A stretch of DNA of 46,858 nt from Lysobacteraceae bacterium. GTDB lineage: Bacteria; Pseudomonadota; Gammaproteobacteria; Nitrococcales; AK92. The notes under the pieces were generated by a model. That model ran no database searches and was not told the origin of the DNA. It worked only from the letters and a program-made list of their open reading frames with translations. The translations under genes were made by a program, and so were the position numbers. Every line of letters starts with the position of its first letter. The first letter of the stretch is position 1. Below, piece after piece: positions 11,164 through 23,157 of the stretch. The stretch covers positions 1-46,858 of the forward strand of contig JAAYIK010000020.1 in the NCBI GenBank assembly GCA_012523465.1, written 5' to 3'.

Positions 11164-12672
11164 ATGTTTGAAGGTTGGCCTTTGCTGAGCGTGCTGGTCT
11201 GGCTGCCCATTGCCGGTGGAGTGGCGTTGCTTGCCATCGGCAGGCAGTCAGCAGTGCTGACCCGCTGGCTGGCGCTGGTATTCGCAGCGCTGACATTCCT
11301 GTTGAGCCTGCCGCTTTGGACCGGCTTTGATCCCCATGGCGGCATGCAGTTCGTCGAGCGGGTGCCGTGGATCCCGGTGTTCGGGATCGAATACGCCCTG
11401 GGCGTGGACGGCATCGCGATGCCGCTCATCATCCTGACGACCTTCAGCACGCTGATCGTCGTGCTCGCCGGCTGGGACACCATCACCGACAAGCCCTCGG
11501 CCTATTACGCCTGCTTCCTGATCATGGAAGGGATCATGAACGGCGTCTTTGCCGCCATGGACGCCATCCTCTTCTATGTGTTCTGGGAAGCCATGCTGGT
11601 GCCGATGTTCCTGATCATCGGTATCTGGGGTGGCGAGAACCGGATCTACGCCACCATCAAGTTCTTCCTCTATACCTTCCTCGGCTCGGTGCTGATGCTG
11701 GTGGCGCTGGTCTATTTGCGCTTCCAGGCCGACAGCTTCGCCATCGCCGACATGTACGGCCTGGGGCTGCCGCTGTCGGTACAGACCCTGATCTTCCTGG
11801 CTTTCCTGGCGGCCTTCGCTGTCAAAGTGCCAATGTGGCCGGTGCACACCTGGCTGCCCGACGCCCACGTCGAGGCGCCTACTGGCGGTTCAGTCATTCT
11901 GGCCGCCATCATGCTCAAGATCGGTGCTTACGGTTTCCTGCGCTTCTCGCTGCCGATCGCGCCTGACGCCAGCCTTAAGCTGAGCGGCCTGCTGATTGCG
12001 CTGTCTTTGATCGCCGTGGTCTACATCGGCCTGGTGGCGCTGGTTCAGAAGGACATGAAGAAGCTGATCGCCTATTCCTCGATCGCCCACATGGGGTTCG
12101 TCACCCTGGGCTTCTTCGTGATCTTCCCGATCATGGCCAATGTCGGCTTCAGCGACGGCGGCGCCCTGCTGGCGATGCAGGGCGGCATGGTGCAGATGGT
12201 GGCCCATGGCTTTGTCTCGGCCGCGATGTTCCTGTGCGTGGGCGTGCTTTATGACCGCATGCATACGCGGCAGATCGAGGCCTACGGTGGCGTTGTCAAC
12301 ACCATGCCCATGTTCGCCGCCTTCTTCGTGCTGTTCGCCATGGCCAACAGCGGCCTGCCGGGAACGGCCGGATTCGTCGGCGAATTCATGGTGATCCTGT
12401 CGTCGTTCAAGGCCAGCTTCTGGTATTCGCTGCTGGCGGCCACGGCTCTGATCACCGGAGCGGCCTATACGCTGTGGATGATCAAGCGGGTCGTGTTCGG
12501 CGCGGTGGCCAATGAGCAGGTCGCCGCGCTCGACGACCTCAACAAACGAGAATTCTTTGTTCTGTTGGTACTGGCCATCGCCGTGGTGGGGCTGGGCGTG
12601 TATCCTGCGCCCCTGGTCGAAGTGATCGAGCCCTCGCTGCAGCGCGTGCTGGATGTGGTAACTGCCCGCTGA
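11164..12672 (+). CDS. nuoM: NADH-quinone oxidoreductase subunit M (antiporter-like)
   Basis: This is the second antiporter-like proton-pumping subunit of complex I. The 502-residue protein contains VFWEAMLVPMFLIIGIWGG with the conserved glutamate, and KVPMWPVHTWLPDAHVEAPT, the family hallmark with the channel lysine. It is hydrophobic throughout with about 14 predicted helices. The start ATG at 11164 follows GGGGAAAATAACGA. It lies 39 bases after nuoL. Confidence 0.97.
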   Translation: MFEGWPLLSVLVWLPIAGGVALLAIGRQSAVLTRWLALVFAALTFLLSLPLWTGFDPHGGMQFVERVPWIPVFGIEYALGVDGIAMPLIILTTFSTLIVVLAGWDTITDKPSAYYACFLIMEGIMNGVFAAMDAILFYVFWEAMLVPMFLIIGIWGGENRIYATIKFFLYTFLGSVLMLVALVYLRFQADSFAIADMYGLGLPLSVQTLIFLAFLAAFAVKVPMWPVHTWLPDAHVEAPTGGSVILAAIMLKIGAYGFLRFSLPIAPDASLKLSGLLIALSLIAVVYIGLVALVQKDMKKLIAYSSIAHMGFVTLGFFVIFPIMANVGFSDGGALLAMQGGMVQMVAHGFVSAAMFLCVGVLYDRMHTRQIEAYGGVVNTMPMFAAFFVLFAMANSGLPGTAGFVGEFMVILSSFKASFWYSLLAATALITGAAYTLWMIKRVVFGAVANEQVAALDDLNKREFFVLLVLAIAVVGLGVYPAPLVEVIEPSLQRVLDVVTAR

Positions 12673-12709
12673 AGCAGGCAGGCCGTTGTACTGAGTATTG
12701 AGGATGCCG

Positions 12710-14140
12710 ATGCCCATGATGCCGGACTTCTCCCTCGCCATGCCCGAGATTTGGGTCGGCGTGATGGCCTGTGTGATCCTGATGATGGATTTGTTCATCC
12801 CCGGTCGGGACCGGGTGATCACCATGTGGCTTAGCCTGTTCACCCTGGCAGTGGCCGCGTGGCTGACCATCCGGCAGCAGTGGGGGGTGGAGGCCGTCAC
12901 CTTCGGCGAGTCCTACATCGCCGACAACCTCGCCGTGGTGCTCAAGGTCTCCATCTACGCCATGACTGCACTGGCCTTCCTCTACGCCCAGCGTTACCTC
13001 AAGCAGCGCGGCCTGCTGCAGGGCGAATTCTTCGTGCTGGGTCTGTTCGGCGTGCTGGGGATGATGGTGATTTCCTCCGCTCACAGCCTGCTGACGGCCT
13101 ACATCGGCCTGGAGCTGCTAGCCCTGTGCCAGTATGCCCTGGTCGCCTACAACCGCAACTCGCAGCTGGCGGGCGAGGCGGCGATGAAATATTTCGTCCT
13201 GGGTGCGCTCTCCAGCGGCATCCTGCTCTACGGTATGTCGATGATCTACGGCGCTACCGCGACCCTGGAGCTGGCGGCCATTGCCGAGGCGGCAGCACGC
13301 TCCGGCGACAACATCCTGTATGTGTTCGGCCTGGTGTTTATGCTGGTCGGCGTGGCCTTCAAGTTCGGCGCCGTGCCGTTCCACATGTGGGTGCCGGACG
13401 TCTATGAAGGCGCGCCTACGCCGGTTGCGCTCTACATCGGTACCGCGCCTAAGATCGCTGCCCTGGCGCTGTTCTTGCGTCTGCTGGCGGAAGGCCTGGG
13501 GGCCCTCCAGGAACACTGGCAATTGATGGTAGCCATCTTGGCGGTGCTGTCTCTGATCATCGGCAACCTGTTCGCCATCGTGCAGAGCAACTTCAAGCGT
13601 CTGCTGGGTTATTCGACGGTTTCCCACATCGGCTTTGTCCTACTCGGTCTGGTCGCCGGTAGCGAGCAGGGATTCGGCGCCGCCCTGTTCTATGTGGTGA
13701 CCTATGCCATCACCGCTGCCGGAGCCTTCGCCATCATCATTCTGCTGAGCCGTGAGGGCTTCGAGGGTGACCGGCTGGACGACCTCAAGGGGCTGTTCCG
13801 CCGTGATGGCTGGGCCGCCCTGGCCTTGCTGCTGATGATGTTCTCGATGACCGGCATTCCGGGCACCGTCGGCTTTTACGCCAAGCTGCTGGTGATCAAA
13901 GCCTTGATCGATGTCGGCATGGTCTGGCTGGCGGTGTTTGCAATCGTGTTCGCGGTGATCAGCGCCTTCTACTACCTCAAGGTGCTCAAGATTGCATTCT
14001 TCGATCCGGTCGAGGATAATAGCGCCCTGCAGGCCTCTGGTGGTTTCAGGCTCATCCTCACCGGCAATGCCCTGGCTGTGCTGCTTCTGGGGATCTTCCC
14101 CGGCAGTCTCATGGCGGTCTGCCTGGCAGCCTTCGGCTAG
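12710..14140 (+). CDS. nuoN: NADH-quinone oxidoreductase subunit N (antiporter-like)
   Basis: This is the third antiporter-like proton pump and the last gene of the nuo operon. The motifs YIGLELLALCQYALVAY and KFGAVPFHMWVPDVYEGAPT mark the conserved glutamate and channel lysine. The start is ambiguous: in-frame TTG at 12698 and ATGs at 12704, 12710, 12716 and 12719 all occur. I favour 12710 because GAGG at 12700-12703 then has a six-base spacer. No T-rich hairpin follows the stop; the tRNA-fMet promoter begins only 18 bases later. Confidence 0.95.
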   Translation: MPMMPDFSLAMPEIWVGVMACVILMMDLFIPGRDRVITMWLSLFTLAVAAWLTIRQQWGVEAVTFGESYIADNLAVVLKVSIYAMTALAFLYAQRYLKQRGLLQGEFFVLGLFGVLGMMVISSAHSLLTAYIGLELLALCQYALVAYNRNSQLAGEAAMKYFVLGALSSGILLYGMSMIYGATATLELAAIAEAAARSGDNILYVFGLVFMLVGVAFKFGAVPFHMWVPDVYEGAPTPVALYIGTAPKIAALALFLRLLAEGLGALQEHWQLMVAILAVLSLIIGNLFAIVQSNFKRLLGYSTVSHIGFVLLGLVAGSEQGFGAALFYVVTYAITAAGAFAIIILLSREGFEGDRLDDLKGLFRRDGWAALALLLMMFSMTGIPGTVGFYAKLLVIKALIDVGMVWLAVFAIVFAVISAFYYLKVLKIAFFDPVEDNSALQASGGFRLILTGNALAVLLLGIFPGSLMAVCLAAFG

Positions 14141-14158
14141 TAGGGGATTAGAAAGGGC

Positions 14159-14187
14159 TTGCAAAGATGGCGCTAAGCCATTAGAAT
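14159..14187 (+). promoter_or_regulatory. sigma-70-type promoter for tRNA-fMet
   Basis: The -35 element TTGCAA (14159-14164) and the -10 element TAGAAT (14182-14187) are 17 bases apart. The tRNA begins 13 bases after the -10, so transcription would start a few bases before the mature 5' end. This gives the tRNA its own promoter separate from the nuo operon. Confidence 0.6.
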
Positions 14188-14200
14188 TTAAAGCATCAGA

Positions 14201-14277
<77 letters not shown>

Positions 14278-14286
14278 TTGCTAGCA

Positions 14287-14322
14287 CAGGCCCTGATCCG
14301 AAAGATCGGGGCCTGTTTCTTT
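14287..14322 (+). terminator. intrinsic terminator after tRNA-fMet
   Basis: A 12-bp stem (CAGGCCCTGATC pairing with GATCGGGGCCTG, one G-U pair) has the five-base loop CGAAA and is followed by TTTCTTT. It should end the tRNA-fMet transcript. Confidence 0.85.
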
Positions 14323-14553
14323 GCGCATTCCTTGCTGTTTTGATGCGCCAGGGTGCGGTGCGCATCCATTGATCCAGTCCTAAGCTTTCGCTTCGATCAG
14401 ACCGCGCCGTCACGCCGAGCAGCAGAGATGGCTGCTGCCGTGACGGCGTGGCTCGCTGTCAACGACCCGCTGCGGATGAAGATTCAGCTTGATGTGGACG
14501 GGGCGCACGGCACCAGGCCGCGCGCCGATGAGGGCTTGTCGAGGCGCGACGGC

Positions 14554-15408
14554 CTAGCCGTCGCGTCGTTCCAGTGCCTGCAGCGTGTTGCGGATCAGGG
14601 TGGCGATGGTCATCGGGCCAACACCGCCGGGGACCGGGGTGATCCAGCTGGCTCGTTCGGCGGCGGCCGCGAACTCGACATCGCCGACCAGTCGCCCGTC
14701 AGGGAGGCGGTTAATGCCGACGTCGATGACAACCGCGTCAGGACGTATCCATTCGCCGGGGATCAATTCTGGCTTGCCGACCCCGACCACGAGGATCTCA
14801 GCCGAGCCGACCTTCTCCTGCAGATTTCTAGTACGGCTATGGCAGATGGTGACCGTGCAGCGGCTGTTGAGCAGCTCCAGGGCCATGGGGCGGCCGACGA
14901 TGTTGGACTGACCAACCACCACGGCGTTGAGGCCGCTCAGCTCGATGCCGGTCTTCTCGAGCATGATCATGACCCCGTGTGGCGTGCAGGGCCGCAGCCC
15001 GGGCAGGCGCAGGGCGAGGGCGCCCATGTTGACCGGATGGAAGCCATCCACGTCCTTGCTCGGATCGATGCGCTCGATGACGCGCTGGGCGTCGATGTGA
15101 GGCGGCAGCGGCAGCTGGACCAGGATGCCGTCGACAGCGGGATCGGCGTTGAGCTTGTCGATGAGCGCGAGCAGCTCAGCTTCGGTGGTCTCGGCCGGCA
15201 GGTCGTGAGCAAACGAAAGCATCCCGGTTTCTTCGCAGGCCCGTCGCTTGTTGCGGACATAGATCTGCGAAGCCGGGTCGCTGCCGACCAGGATGACGGC
15301 CAGGCCTGGCACCCGCAGCCCGCGCTGGCGGCGCTCTTCGATACGTTGGCGGATTTCGTTGCGAAGTTCGGCGGCGATTGCTTTGCCATCGAGTATTTGG
15401 GCCGACAT
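14554..15408 (-). CDS. folD: bifunctional methylene-THF dehydrogenase / methenyl-THF cyclohydrolase
   Basis: FolD interconverts 5,10-methylene- and 10-formyl-tetrahydrofolate in the cytoplasm, making NADPH and formyl units for purines and initiator fMet-tRNA. The 284-residue product, starting [19 protein letters not shown], has the usual family length. It shows [19 protein letters not shown] (substrate-binding Tyr and catalytic Lys region), [14 protein letters not shown], and the NADP-binding segment [18 protein letters not shown]. It ends with the signature [19 protein letters not shown]. On the - strand GGGAG precedes the ATG at 15408 by about five bases. The frame is open further upstream, but those residues do not match FolD. 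Confidence 0.97.
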   Translation of the reverse strand: MSAQILDGKAIAAELRNEIRQRIEERRQRGLRVPGLAVILVGSDPASQIYVRNKRRACEETGMLSFAHDLPAETTEAELLALIDKLNADPAVDGILVQLPLPPHIDAQRVIERIDPSKDVDGFHPVNMGALALRLPGLRPCTPHGVMIMLEKTGIELSGLNAVVVGQSNIVGRPMALELLNSRCTVTICHSRTRNLQEKVGSAEILVVGVGKPELIPGEWIRPDAVVIDVGINRLPDGRLVGDVEFAAAAERASWITPVPGGVGPMTIATLIRNTLQALERRDG

Positions 15409-15460
15409 GTTGGCTCCCTGCAGATTGCCCACGCTCAAGTACAGCACGAAATGGCAGTGG

Positions 15461-15489
15461 ATTGTCGCATGGGGTCTTGCCGGCAACAA
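15461..15489 (-). promoter_or_regulatory. candidate folD promoter
   Basis: Read on the - strand, TTGTTG (15489-15484) and GACAAT (15466-15461) are separated by 17 bases. A transcript from here would have a leader of about 45 bases before the folD ATG. It is back-to-back with the tRNA operon promoter at 15501. Confidence 0.5.
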
Positions 15490-15500
15490 GCCGCGGGGCA

Positions 15501-15529
15501 TTGACGTTGTGCCATGCGCTGTTTATGAT
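15501..15529 (+). promoter_or_regulatory. promoter of the Pro-Arg-His-Lys tRNA operon
   Basis: TTGACG (15501-15506) and TATGAT (15524-15529) are separated by exactly 17 bases, one of the best sigma-70 matches in the window. Transcription would start near 15536, about 35 bases before tRNA-Pro. No terminator is visible until 16043, so the four tRNAs are probably one transcript. Confidence 0.7.
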
Positions 15530-15570
15530 TCCCGCACTTTGTGTTTGACAGAGGATGATCCGCGACTGCA

Positions 15571-15647
15571 CGGGGTGTGGCGCAGTCTGGTAGCGCTCCT
15601 GCTTTGGGAGCAGGAAGTCGGGGGTTCAAATCCCTCCACCCCGACCA
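15571..15647 (+). tRNA. tRNA-Pro (TGG)
   Basis: A 77-base cloverleaf with encoded CCA. The acceptor stem CGGGGTG pairs with CACCCCG and the anticodon loop is CTTTGGG, giving anticodon TGG. It is first in a four-tRNA operon. Confidence 0.95.
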
Positions 15648-15757
15648 AATTCCCTGTTGCAGCAGGGTGCTGGTCAAGTTGCCGAACGCTTCTGTCGGGT
15701 ACGGTGAAGGCTGGAATCCGAAGCCGCGCCGCGGGCTGAGGTGTTGCAAGTGACCAG

Positions 15758-15834
15758 GCGCCCGTAGCTCAATTGGATAGAGCATCGGCCTTCTAAGCCG
15801 GTGGTTGCAGGTTCGACTCCTGCCGGGCGCGCCA
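15758..15834 (+). tRNA. tRNA-Arg (TCT)
   Basis: A 77-base cloverleaf with encoded CCA. The acceptor stem GCGCCCG/CGGGCGC is perfect. The anticodon loop CTTCTAA gives anticodon TCT for AGA/AGG codons. It is second in the tRNA operon. Confidence 0.95.
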
Positions 15835-15878
15835 TCTTCCGGACAGGACGAGACTGTTGTAATATTGCAGTTCCAGCG

Positions 15879-15954
15879 GCGAGCGTAGCTCAGTTGGTAG
15901 AGCCCCGGTTTGTGGTACCGGTTGTCGTGGGTTCGAGTCCCATCGCTCGCCCCA
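15879..15954 (+). tRNA. tRNA-His (GTG)
   Basis: A 76-base cloverleaf with encoded CCA. The acceptor stem GCGAGCG pairs with CGCTCGC and the discriminator base is C. The extra G(-1) that defines tRNA-His is encoded at 15878. The anticodon loop TTGTGGT gives GTG. Confidence 0.95.
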
Positions 15955-15959
15955 TCAAT

Positions 15960-16035
<76 letters not shown>

Positions 16036-16042
16036 ACACAAC

Positions 16043-16069
16043 AAAGCCCGCTCTCATGCGGGCTTTTTT
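16043..16069 (+). terminator. intrinsic terminator of the tRNA operon
   Basis: The stem AAAGCCCGC / GCGGGCTTT has the six-base loop TCTCAT and is followed by further T residues. It begins eight bases after tRNA-Lys. Confidence 0.9.
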
Positions 16070-16111
16070 ATGCGCGCCTAATTCCAGGGTTCGATTCGGC
16101 CGATGTCCCTG

Positions 16112-16117
16112 TATAAT
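16112..16117 (+). promoter_or_regulatory. -10 element for tRNA-Leu
   Basis: A perfect TATAAT lies 11 bases upstream of tRNA-Leu and after the preceding terminator. The -35 region is poor: the nearest candidate is TTCGAT at 16090-16095 with a 16-base spacer. Confidence 0.55.
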
Positions 16118-16128
16118 AAGCATGACAT

Positions 16129-16213
16129 GCGAAAGTGGCGGAACTGGTAGACGCGCTGGACTTAGGATCCAGTGGGGCAACCCGTGAGAGTTCGAGTCTC
16201 TCCTTTCGCACCA
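16129..16213 (+). tRNA. tRNA-Leu (TAG)
   Basis: An 85-base type II tRNA with a long variable arm and encoded CCA. The acceptor stem GCGAAAG/CTTTCGC is perfect. The anticodon loop CTTAGGA gives TAG. Confidence 0.95.
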
Positions 16214-16238
16214 AATTCTTCCGGCAAGATCCTTCGCC

Positions 16239-16267
16239 TTGAACCTTGGGGCGTAGGCTCTTTGTAT
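16239..16267 (+). promoter_or_regulatory. candidate tig promoter
   Basis: TTGAAC (16239-16244) and TTGTAT (16262-16267) are separated by 17 bases. Transcription would start near 16274, giving a short leader that includes GAGGT before the tig ATG. It probably serves tig and clpP together. Confidence 0.5.
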
Positions 16268-16292
16268 TTCCATTTTTGTCGAGGTCTGCTAG

Positions 16293-17618
16293 ATGCAAGT
16301 TTCGGTGGAGACGACCCAGGGGTTGCAGCGTCGGATGACGGTCCAGATACCGGCCGAGCGTGTCGACAAGGAGGTTGAATCGCGGCTGCGCTCGCTTGCC
16401 GGGAGGGTCCGGCTCGACGGTTTCCGCCCCGGCAAGGTGCCCTTCAAGATCGTGCGTCAGCGTTTTGGCACCCAGGTGCGCAGCGAGGTGCTGGAAGAGG
16501 TCTTGCAGCAGACCTACAGCGAGGCCATCACGCAACAAAAGCTGCGGCCGGCGACTCCGCCGATGATCGAGCCGACCCAGTTCGAGCCCGGGAAGGACGT
16601 CGAGTACGTCGCCACCTTCGAGGTGTTCCCCGAGATCGAGCTGAAAGGCATCCAAGGCATGGCGCTCAAGAAGCCCAATGCCGAGATCAGCGATGCAGAC
16701 ATCGACGAGGTCATCGAGAACCTGCGCAAGCAGCAGGCCGAATACAAGGTGGTGGAGCGGCCGGCTGCGGACGGCGACAAGGTCGTGGTCGACTTCGTTG
16801 GCAAGATCGACGGCGAGGACTTCCCCGGCAATGCCGGTGAAGACGTGACCGTGCTGATCGGCTCCGGGCAAATGCCGCCGGAGTTCGAGGAAGCGCTGAA
16901 GGGCCTGTCTGCCGGCGAAACCAAGGACATCGAGTACACCTTCCCGGCCAACTTCCCCGACAAGAACGTCGCCGAGAAGACGGCAGTCTTCAAGACCACC
17001 GTCAAGTCGGTGGAGGAGCCGCAGCTTCCCGAGCTCAACGACGGCTTTGCCGAGAAGGTCGGCATCAAGGAAGGCGGCCTGGAGGAGCTGCGTAAGGTAG
17101 TGCGGGAGAATCTCGAGCGTCAGCGCGACCAGGTCGTCCACAACCTGCTGAAAAACCAGGTCATGGAGAAGCTCCTGGAGGCCAATGACATCGAGCTGCC
17201 CCAGGGCATCGTCGACAGCGAGATCGACCACCTGCGCAAGCAGGCCCAGGCCCGCGCGGGGCGGATGGACGGTGACGAGGAGCCGGAGCTGCCGGCGTCC
17301 AGCTTCGAGGACGAGGCGCGCCGCCGGGTCGCGCTGGGGTTGCTGGTCAACGAGATCATTCGTCAGCACGACATCCGTCTGGACCAGAACCGGGTGCGCG
17401 AGAAGCTGCAAGAGATCGCTTCCAGCTTCGGCGATCCGCAGCAGATCATCCGCTTCTACACCCAGAATCGCGAACTCATGCAAGAGGTTGAAATGTCGGT
17501 TCTGGAAGATCAGGTTGTGGATTGGGTGGTCGAGCGCGCCAAGGTGGAGCTGCAGGAGACCAGTTTCCAGGCGCTGATGCGCGGCGAGGCCACGGAAGCG
17601 CAGGAAAGCCAGGAGTAA
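16293..17618 (+). CDS. tig: trigger factor, ribosome-associated chaperone
   Basis: Trigger factor binds the ribosome exit tunnel, where it shields and folds nascent chains, and it has peptidyl-prolyl isomerase activity. The 441-residue product has the ribosome-docking signature GFRPGKVPFKIV starting at residue 43. A FKBP-type domain lies around residues 160-245 (ADGDKVVVDFVGKIDGED and IGSGQMPPEFEEALKGL), followed by a long helical C-terminal domain. The ATG at 16293 follows GAGGT with good spacing. clpP starts seven bases after the stop, the conserved bacterial tig-clpP arrangement. Confidence 0.97.
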   Translation: MQVSVETTQGLQRRMTVQIPAERVDKEVESRLRSLAGRVRLDGFRPGKVPFKIVRQRFGTQVRSEVLEEVLQQTYSEAITQQKLRPATPPMIEPTQFEPGKDVEYVATFEVFPEIELKGIQGMALKKPNAEISDADIDEVIENLRKQQAEYKVVERPAADGDKVVVDFVGKIDGEDFPGNAGEDVTVLIGSGQMPPEFEEALKGLSAGETKDIEYTFPANFPDKNVAEKTAVFKTTVKSVEEPQLPELNDGFAEKVGIKEGGLEELRKVVRENLERQRDQVVHNLLKNQVMEKLLEANDIELPQGIVDSEIDHLRKQAQARAGRMDGDEEPELPASSFEDEARRRVALGLLVNEIIRQHDIRLDQNRVREKLQEIASSFGDPQQIIRFYTQNRELMQEVEMSVLEDQVVDWVVERAKVELQETSFQALMRGEATEAQESQE

Positions 17619-17624
17619 CAGTTA

Positions 17625-18275
17625 ATGGACCTCAAGCGGGAACTGGAACGCTACTACACCTACGCCGCTGGCGGCCTGGTGCCGATCGTCATCGAGCAGA
17701 CCGCGCGGGGCGAGCGGGCGTTCGACATTTATTCGCGCCTGCTCAAGGAGCGGGTGATTTTCCTGGTGGGGCCGGTCGAGGACTACATGGCGAACCTGAT
17801 CATCGCCCAGATGCTGTTCCTCGAGTCGGAGAACCCAGACAAGGACATCCACCTCTACATCAACTCGCCCGGAGGCGTGGTCACCGCGGGGCTGGCGATT
17901 TACGACACCATGCAGTTCATCAAGTGCGACGTCAGCACCATGTGCATCGGCCAAGCTGCCAGCATGGGAGCCTTCCTGCTAGCGGGTGGCACCAAGGGCA
18001 AGCGTTATGCCTTGCCCAATTCCCGCATGATGATCCACCAGCCCCTGGGCGGCTTCCAGGGCCAGGCGACCGATGTCGACATTCACGCGCGGGAAATCCT
18101 TGCTATGCGCGAGCGCCTGAATCGCCTGCTGTCCCATCACACCGGGCAGCCGCTTGAGGTGATTGCGCGCGACACGGAGCGTGACTACTTCCTCAGCCCG
18201 GAAGCGGCCAAGGACTACGGGCTGATCGATGCCGTTCTCAAGGACCGCACCTCGCTGGCGCAAGCGGCAGGCTAA
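17625..18275 (+). CDS. clpP: ATP-dependent Clp protease proteolytic subunit
   Basis: This is the tetradecameric serine protease that degrades substrates unfolded by ClpX or ClpA. The 216-residue precursor has the catalytic triad S113 (in GQAASMGAF), H138 (in MMIHQPLGG) and D187 (in [10 protein letters not shown]). The spacing between the three equals that of the E. coli enzyme. The N terminus up to [20 protein letters not shown] probably includes a short self-cleaved propeptide. It follows tig after six bases and precedes clpX by 196 bases. Confidence 0.97.
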   Translation: MDLKRELERYYTYAAGGLVPIVIEQTARGERAFDIYSRLLKERVIFLVGPVEDYMANLIIAQMLFLESENPDKDIHLYINSPGGVVTAGLAIYDTMQFIKCDVSTMCIGQAASMGAFLLAGGTKGKRYALPNSRMMIHQPLGGFQGQATDVDIHAREILAMRERLNRLLSHHTGQPLEVIARDTERDYFLSPEAAKDYGLIDAVLKDRTSLAQAAG

Positions 18276-18284
18276 GGGAACCTT

Positions 18285-18313
18285 TGCGGTCGTGGGGTTT
18301 CCAAACCTTTAAA
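18285..18313 (+). promoter_or_regulatory. candidate clpX promoter
   Basis: TTGCGG (18285-18290) and TTTAAA (18308-18313) are separated by 17 bases. A start near 18320 would give a leader of about 150 bases containing the duplicated element described separately. Confidence 0.35.
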
Positions 18314-18325
18314 CGGAGTCCATCC

Positions 18326-18465
18326 AGTCTTATTCCTCAAACCGAGGGGCCGGCAAGGCGGGGGGCGAGCGCCCTCCGACGCGGCAAGATGTGCGGGGGT
18401 CCGTTGCTTGCACATCAAGCCTGATAAGGGCAAGGTGTAACTAGTCTTACTCCCTTAGTCGAGGG
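18326..18465 (+). repeat. two imperfect 23-base direct repeats upstream of clpX
   Basis: The copies at 18326-18348 and 18443-18465 both begin AGTCTTA and end CGAGGG, with 17 of 23 positions identical. Each can form a small hairpin (CCTC/GAGG in the first, CCCT/AGGG in the second). The second copy includes the GAGGG that serves as the clpX ribosome-binding site. A regulatory role is inference. Confidence 0.45.
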
Positions 18466-18471
18466 CAGATC

Positions 18472-19761
<1,290 letters not shown>

Positions 19762-19857
19762 GCGGTCAGAGTCCGACGGCGCGGCCGCTGGGTCTGGCCG
19801 CCGCGCCGGATGCCTCGCTGTCTGTACCTGATGCCTTTGGCTCCGCGTCGTGCCATG

Positions 19858-19886
19858 ATTGAAGGGCACGCATTGCAGCCGCATGT
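19858..19886 (+). promoter_or_regulatory. candidate heat-shock (RpoH) promoter of lon
   Basis: TTGAAG (19859-19864) and CCGCAT (19879-19884) are separated by 14 bases. This resembles the sigma-32 pattern CTTGAA, 13-15 bases, CCCCAT. It lies about 60 bases upstream of the lon start, where a transcription start near 19892 would be expected. lon is heat-shock-induced in many proteobacteria. Confidence 0.45.
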
Positions 19887-19943
19887 TGAGCGGGACGCCG
19901 CGTTGCAGGTGGCTGCCAGGCACCTATTGCGAGGAACTCCATA

Positions 19944-22394
<2,451 letters not shown>

Positions 22395-22400
22395 AAACCC

Positions 22401-22443
22401 GCGGCGCCTTTGCCGAATTCGGCAGGGCGCCGCGCCGTCTTTT
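22401..22443 (+). terminator. terminator downstream of lon
   Basis: The outer arms GCGGCGCC (22401-22408) and GGCGCCGC (22426-22433) enclose a second perfect stem (TGCCGAA/TTCGGCA). The sequence runs on to GTCTTTT. It lies directly after the lon stop. Confidence 0.7.
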
Positions 22444-22575
22444 CCCCGGCACGATTCACTGTGCGTTTGCTCGCTTGCCGCGCAGGCAGCTTATTACCTG
22501 CTCAAGCAGGCCGTTTCTTGACTTCCCGCGCGATAAAACGATGGCGCAAAGCGTAGCCTTCTGCTACACAGTGCG

Positions 22576-22605
22576 TTGACAGTGCTTTTCGGCCCCTGCT
22601 ATAAC
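22576..22605 (+). promoter_or_regulatory. strong sigma-70-type promoter upstream of hupB
   Basis: TTGACA (22576-22581) and TATAAC (22600-22605) are separated by 18 bases. The expected start is near 22612, immediately before a terminator-like hairpin. Confidence 0.65.
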
Positions 22606-22613
22606 CGAGAAGA

Positions 22614-22646
22614 CGGCAGGCCTGCGCCAGATGGCCTGCCGATTTT
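22614..22646 (+). terminator. hairpin with T-run just after the hupB distal promoter
   Basis: A perfect 9-bp stem, CGGCAGGCC / GGCCTGCCG, has a 10-base loop and is followed by ATTTT. It starts about two bases after the predicted start of the promoter at 22576. It therefore looks like an attenuator or a transcript-end structure inside the lon-hupB gap. A 5' stability hairpin is the alternative. Confidence 0.55.
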
Positions 22647-22740
22647 GCTACGGAGGTCTTGAGAGCTGATACCAGCTTCCAAGTTTCCGCTAAGGCTAGG
22701 GGGAGAGAAGACAACTGCTTTCCGGGGAGTCAAAGATTGC

Positions 22741-22769
22741 TTGTTCCGAGCTTGGTGGAAAGCTAGGAT
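22741..22769 (+). promoter_or_regulatory. candidate proximal hupB promoter
   Basis: TTGTTC (22741-22746) and TAGGAT (22764-22769) are separated by 17 bases. A start near 22776 would bypass the upstream hairpin and give a leader of about 95 bases. The rest of the 478-base lon-hupB gap (22395-22872) holds no gene I can support. Confidence 0.4.
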
Positions 22770-22872
22770 AGGCGCAGATCGTGATGGGGGCCGGTCTGGA
22801 GTCAGAGCGGTCTTCGTGGCGGCTCCGGTAGTAGCATTGTCGGTGAAAATAACACCAAGGGGATAAAAGGTA

Positions 22873-23145
22873 ATGAACAAGTCGGAACTGATCGAAGCTG
22901 TGGCGCAATCTGCGGACATTTCCAAGGCGCACGCCGCCCGGGCAGTGGACGCGATGATCCAGGCCATCACCCAGGCTTTGAAGGAAGGCGATCAGGTGAC
23001 GTTGGTCGGCTTCGGAACGTTTTTGGTGCGCGAGCGCGCCGCCCGCACTGGCCGTAACCCGCGTACCGGCGAAACCATCAACATCAAGGCCTCCAAGGTT
23101 CCCAGCTTCAAGGCTGGCAAGGCTCTGAAGGACGCTGTACAATAG
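22873..23145 (+). CDS. hupB: DNA-binding protein HU-beta
   Basis: HU is a small nucleoid-associated protein that bends DNA without sequence specificity. The 90-residue product [19 protein letters not shown] has the family's standard length. The beta-arm motif [20 protein letters not shown], which carries the DNA-intercalating proline, is intact. Its position after lon is conserved in gammaproteobacteria. It is followed after 12 bases by tRNA-Val, with no terminator between, so the mRNA may run through the tRNA pair. Confidence 0.97.
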   Translation: MNKSELIEAVAQSADISKAHAARAVDAMIQAITQALKEGDQVTLVGFGTFLVRERAARTGRNPRTGETINIKASKVPSFKAGKALKDAVQ

Positions 23146-23157
23146 CGCCTCCTTCGC

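Noticed and set aside
14554..14580. GCGACGGC/GCCGTCGC palindrome at the folD stop as a terminator
   Set aside because: The stem includes the stop codon region, but no T-run follows on the - strand.
14353..15504. A 383-codon open frame on the + strand across folD
   Set aside because: It is antisense to an unmistakable FolD and continues through its promoter region.
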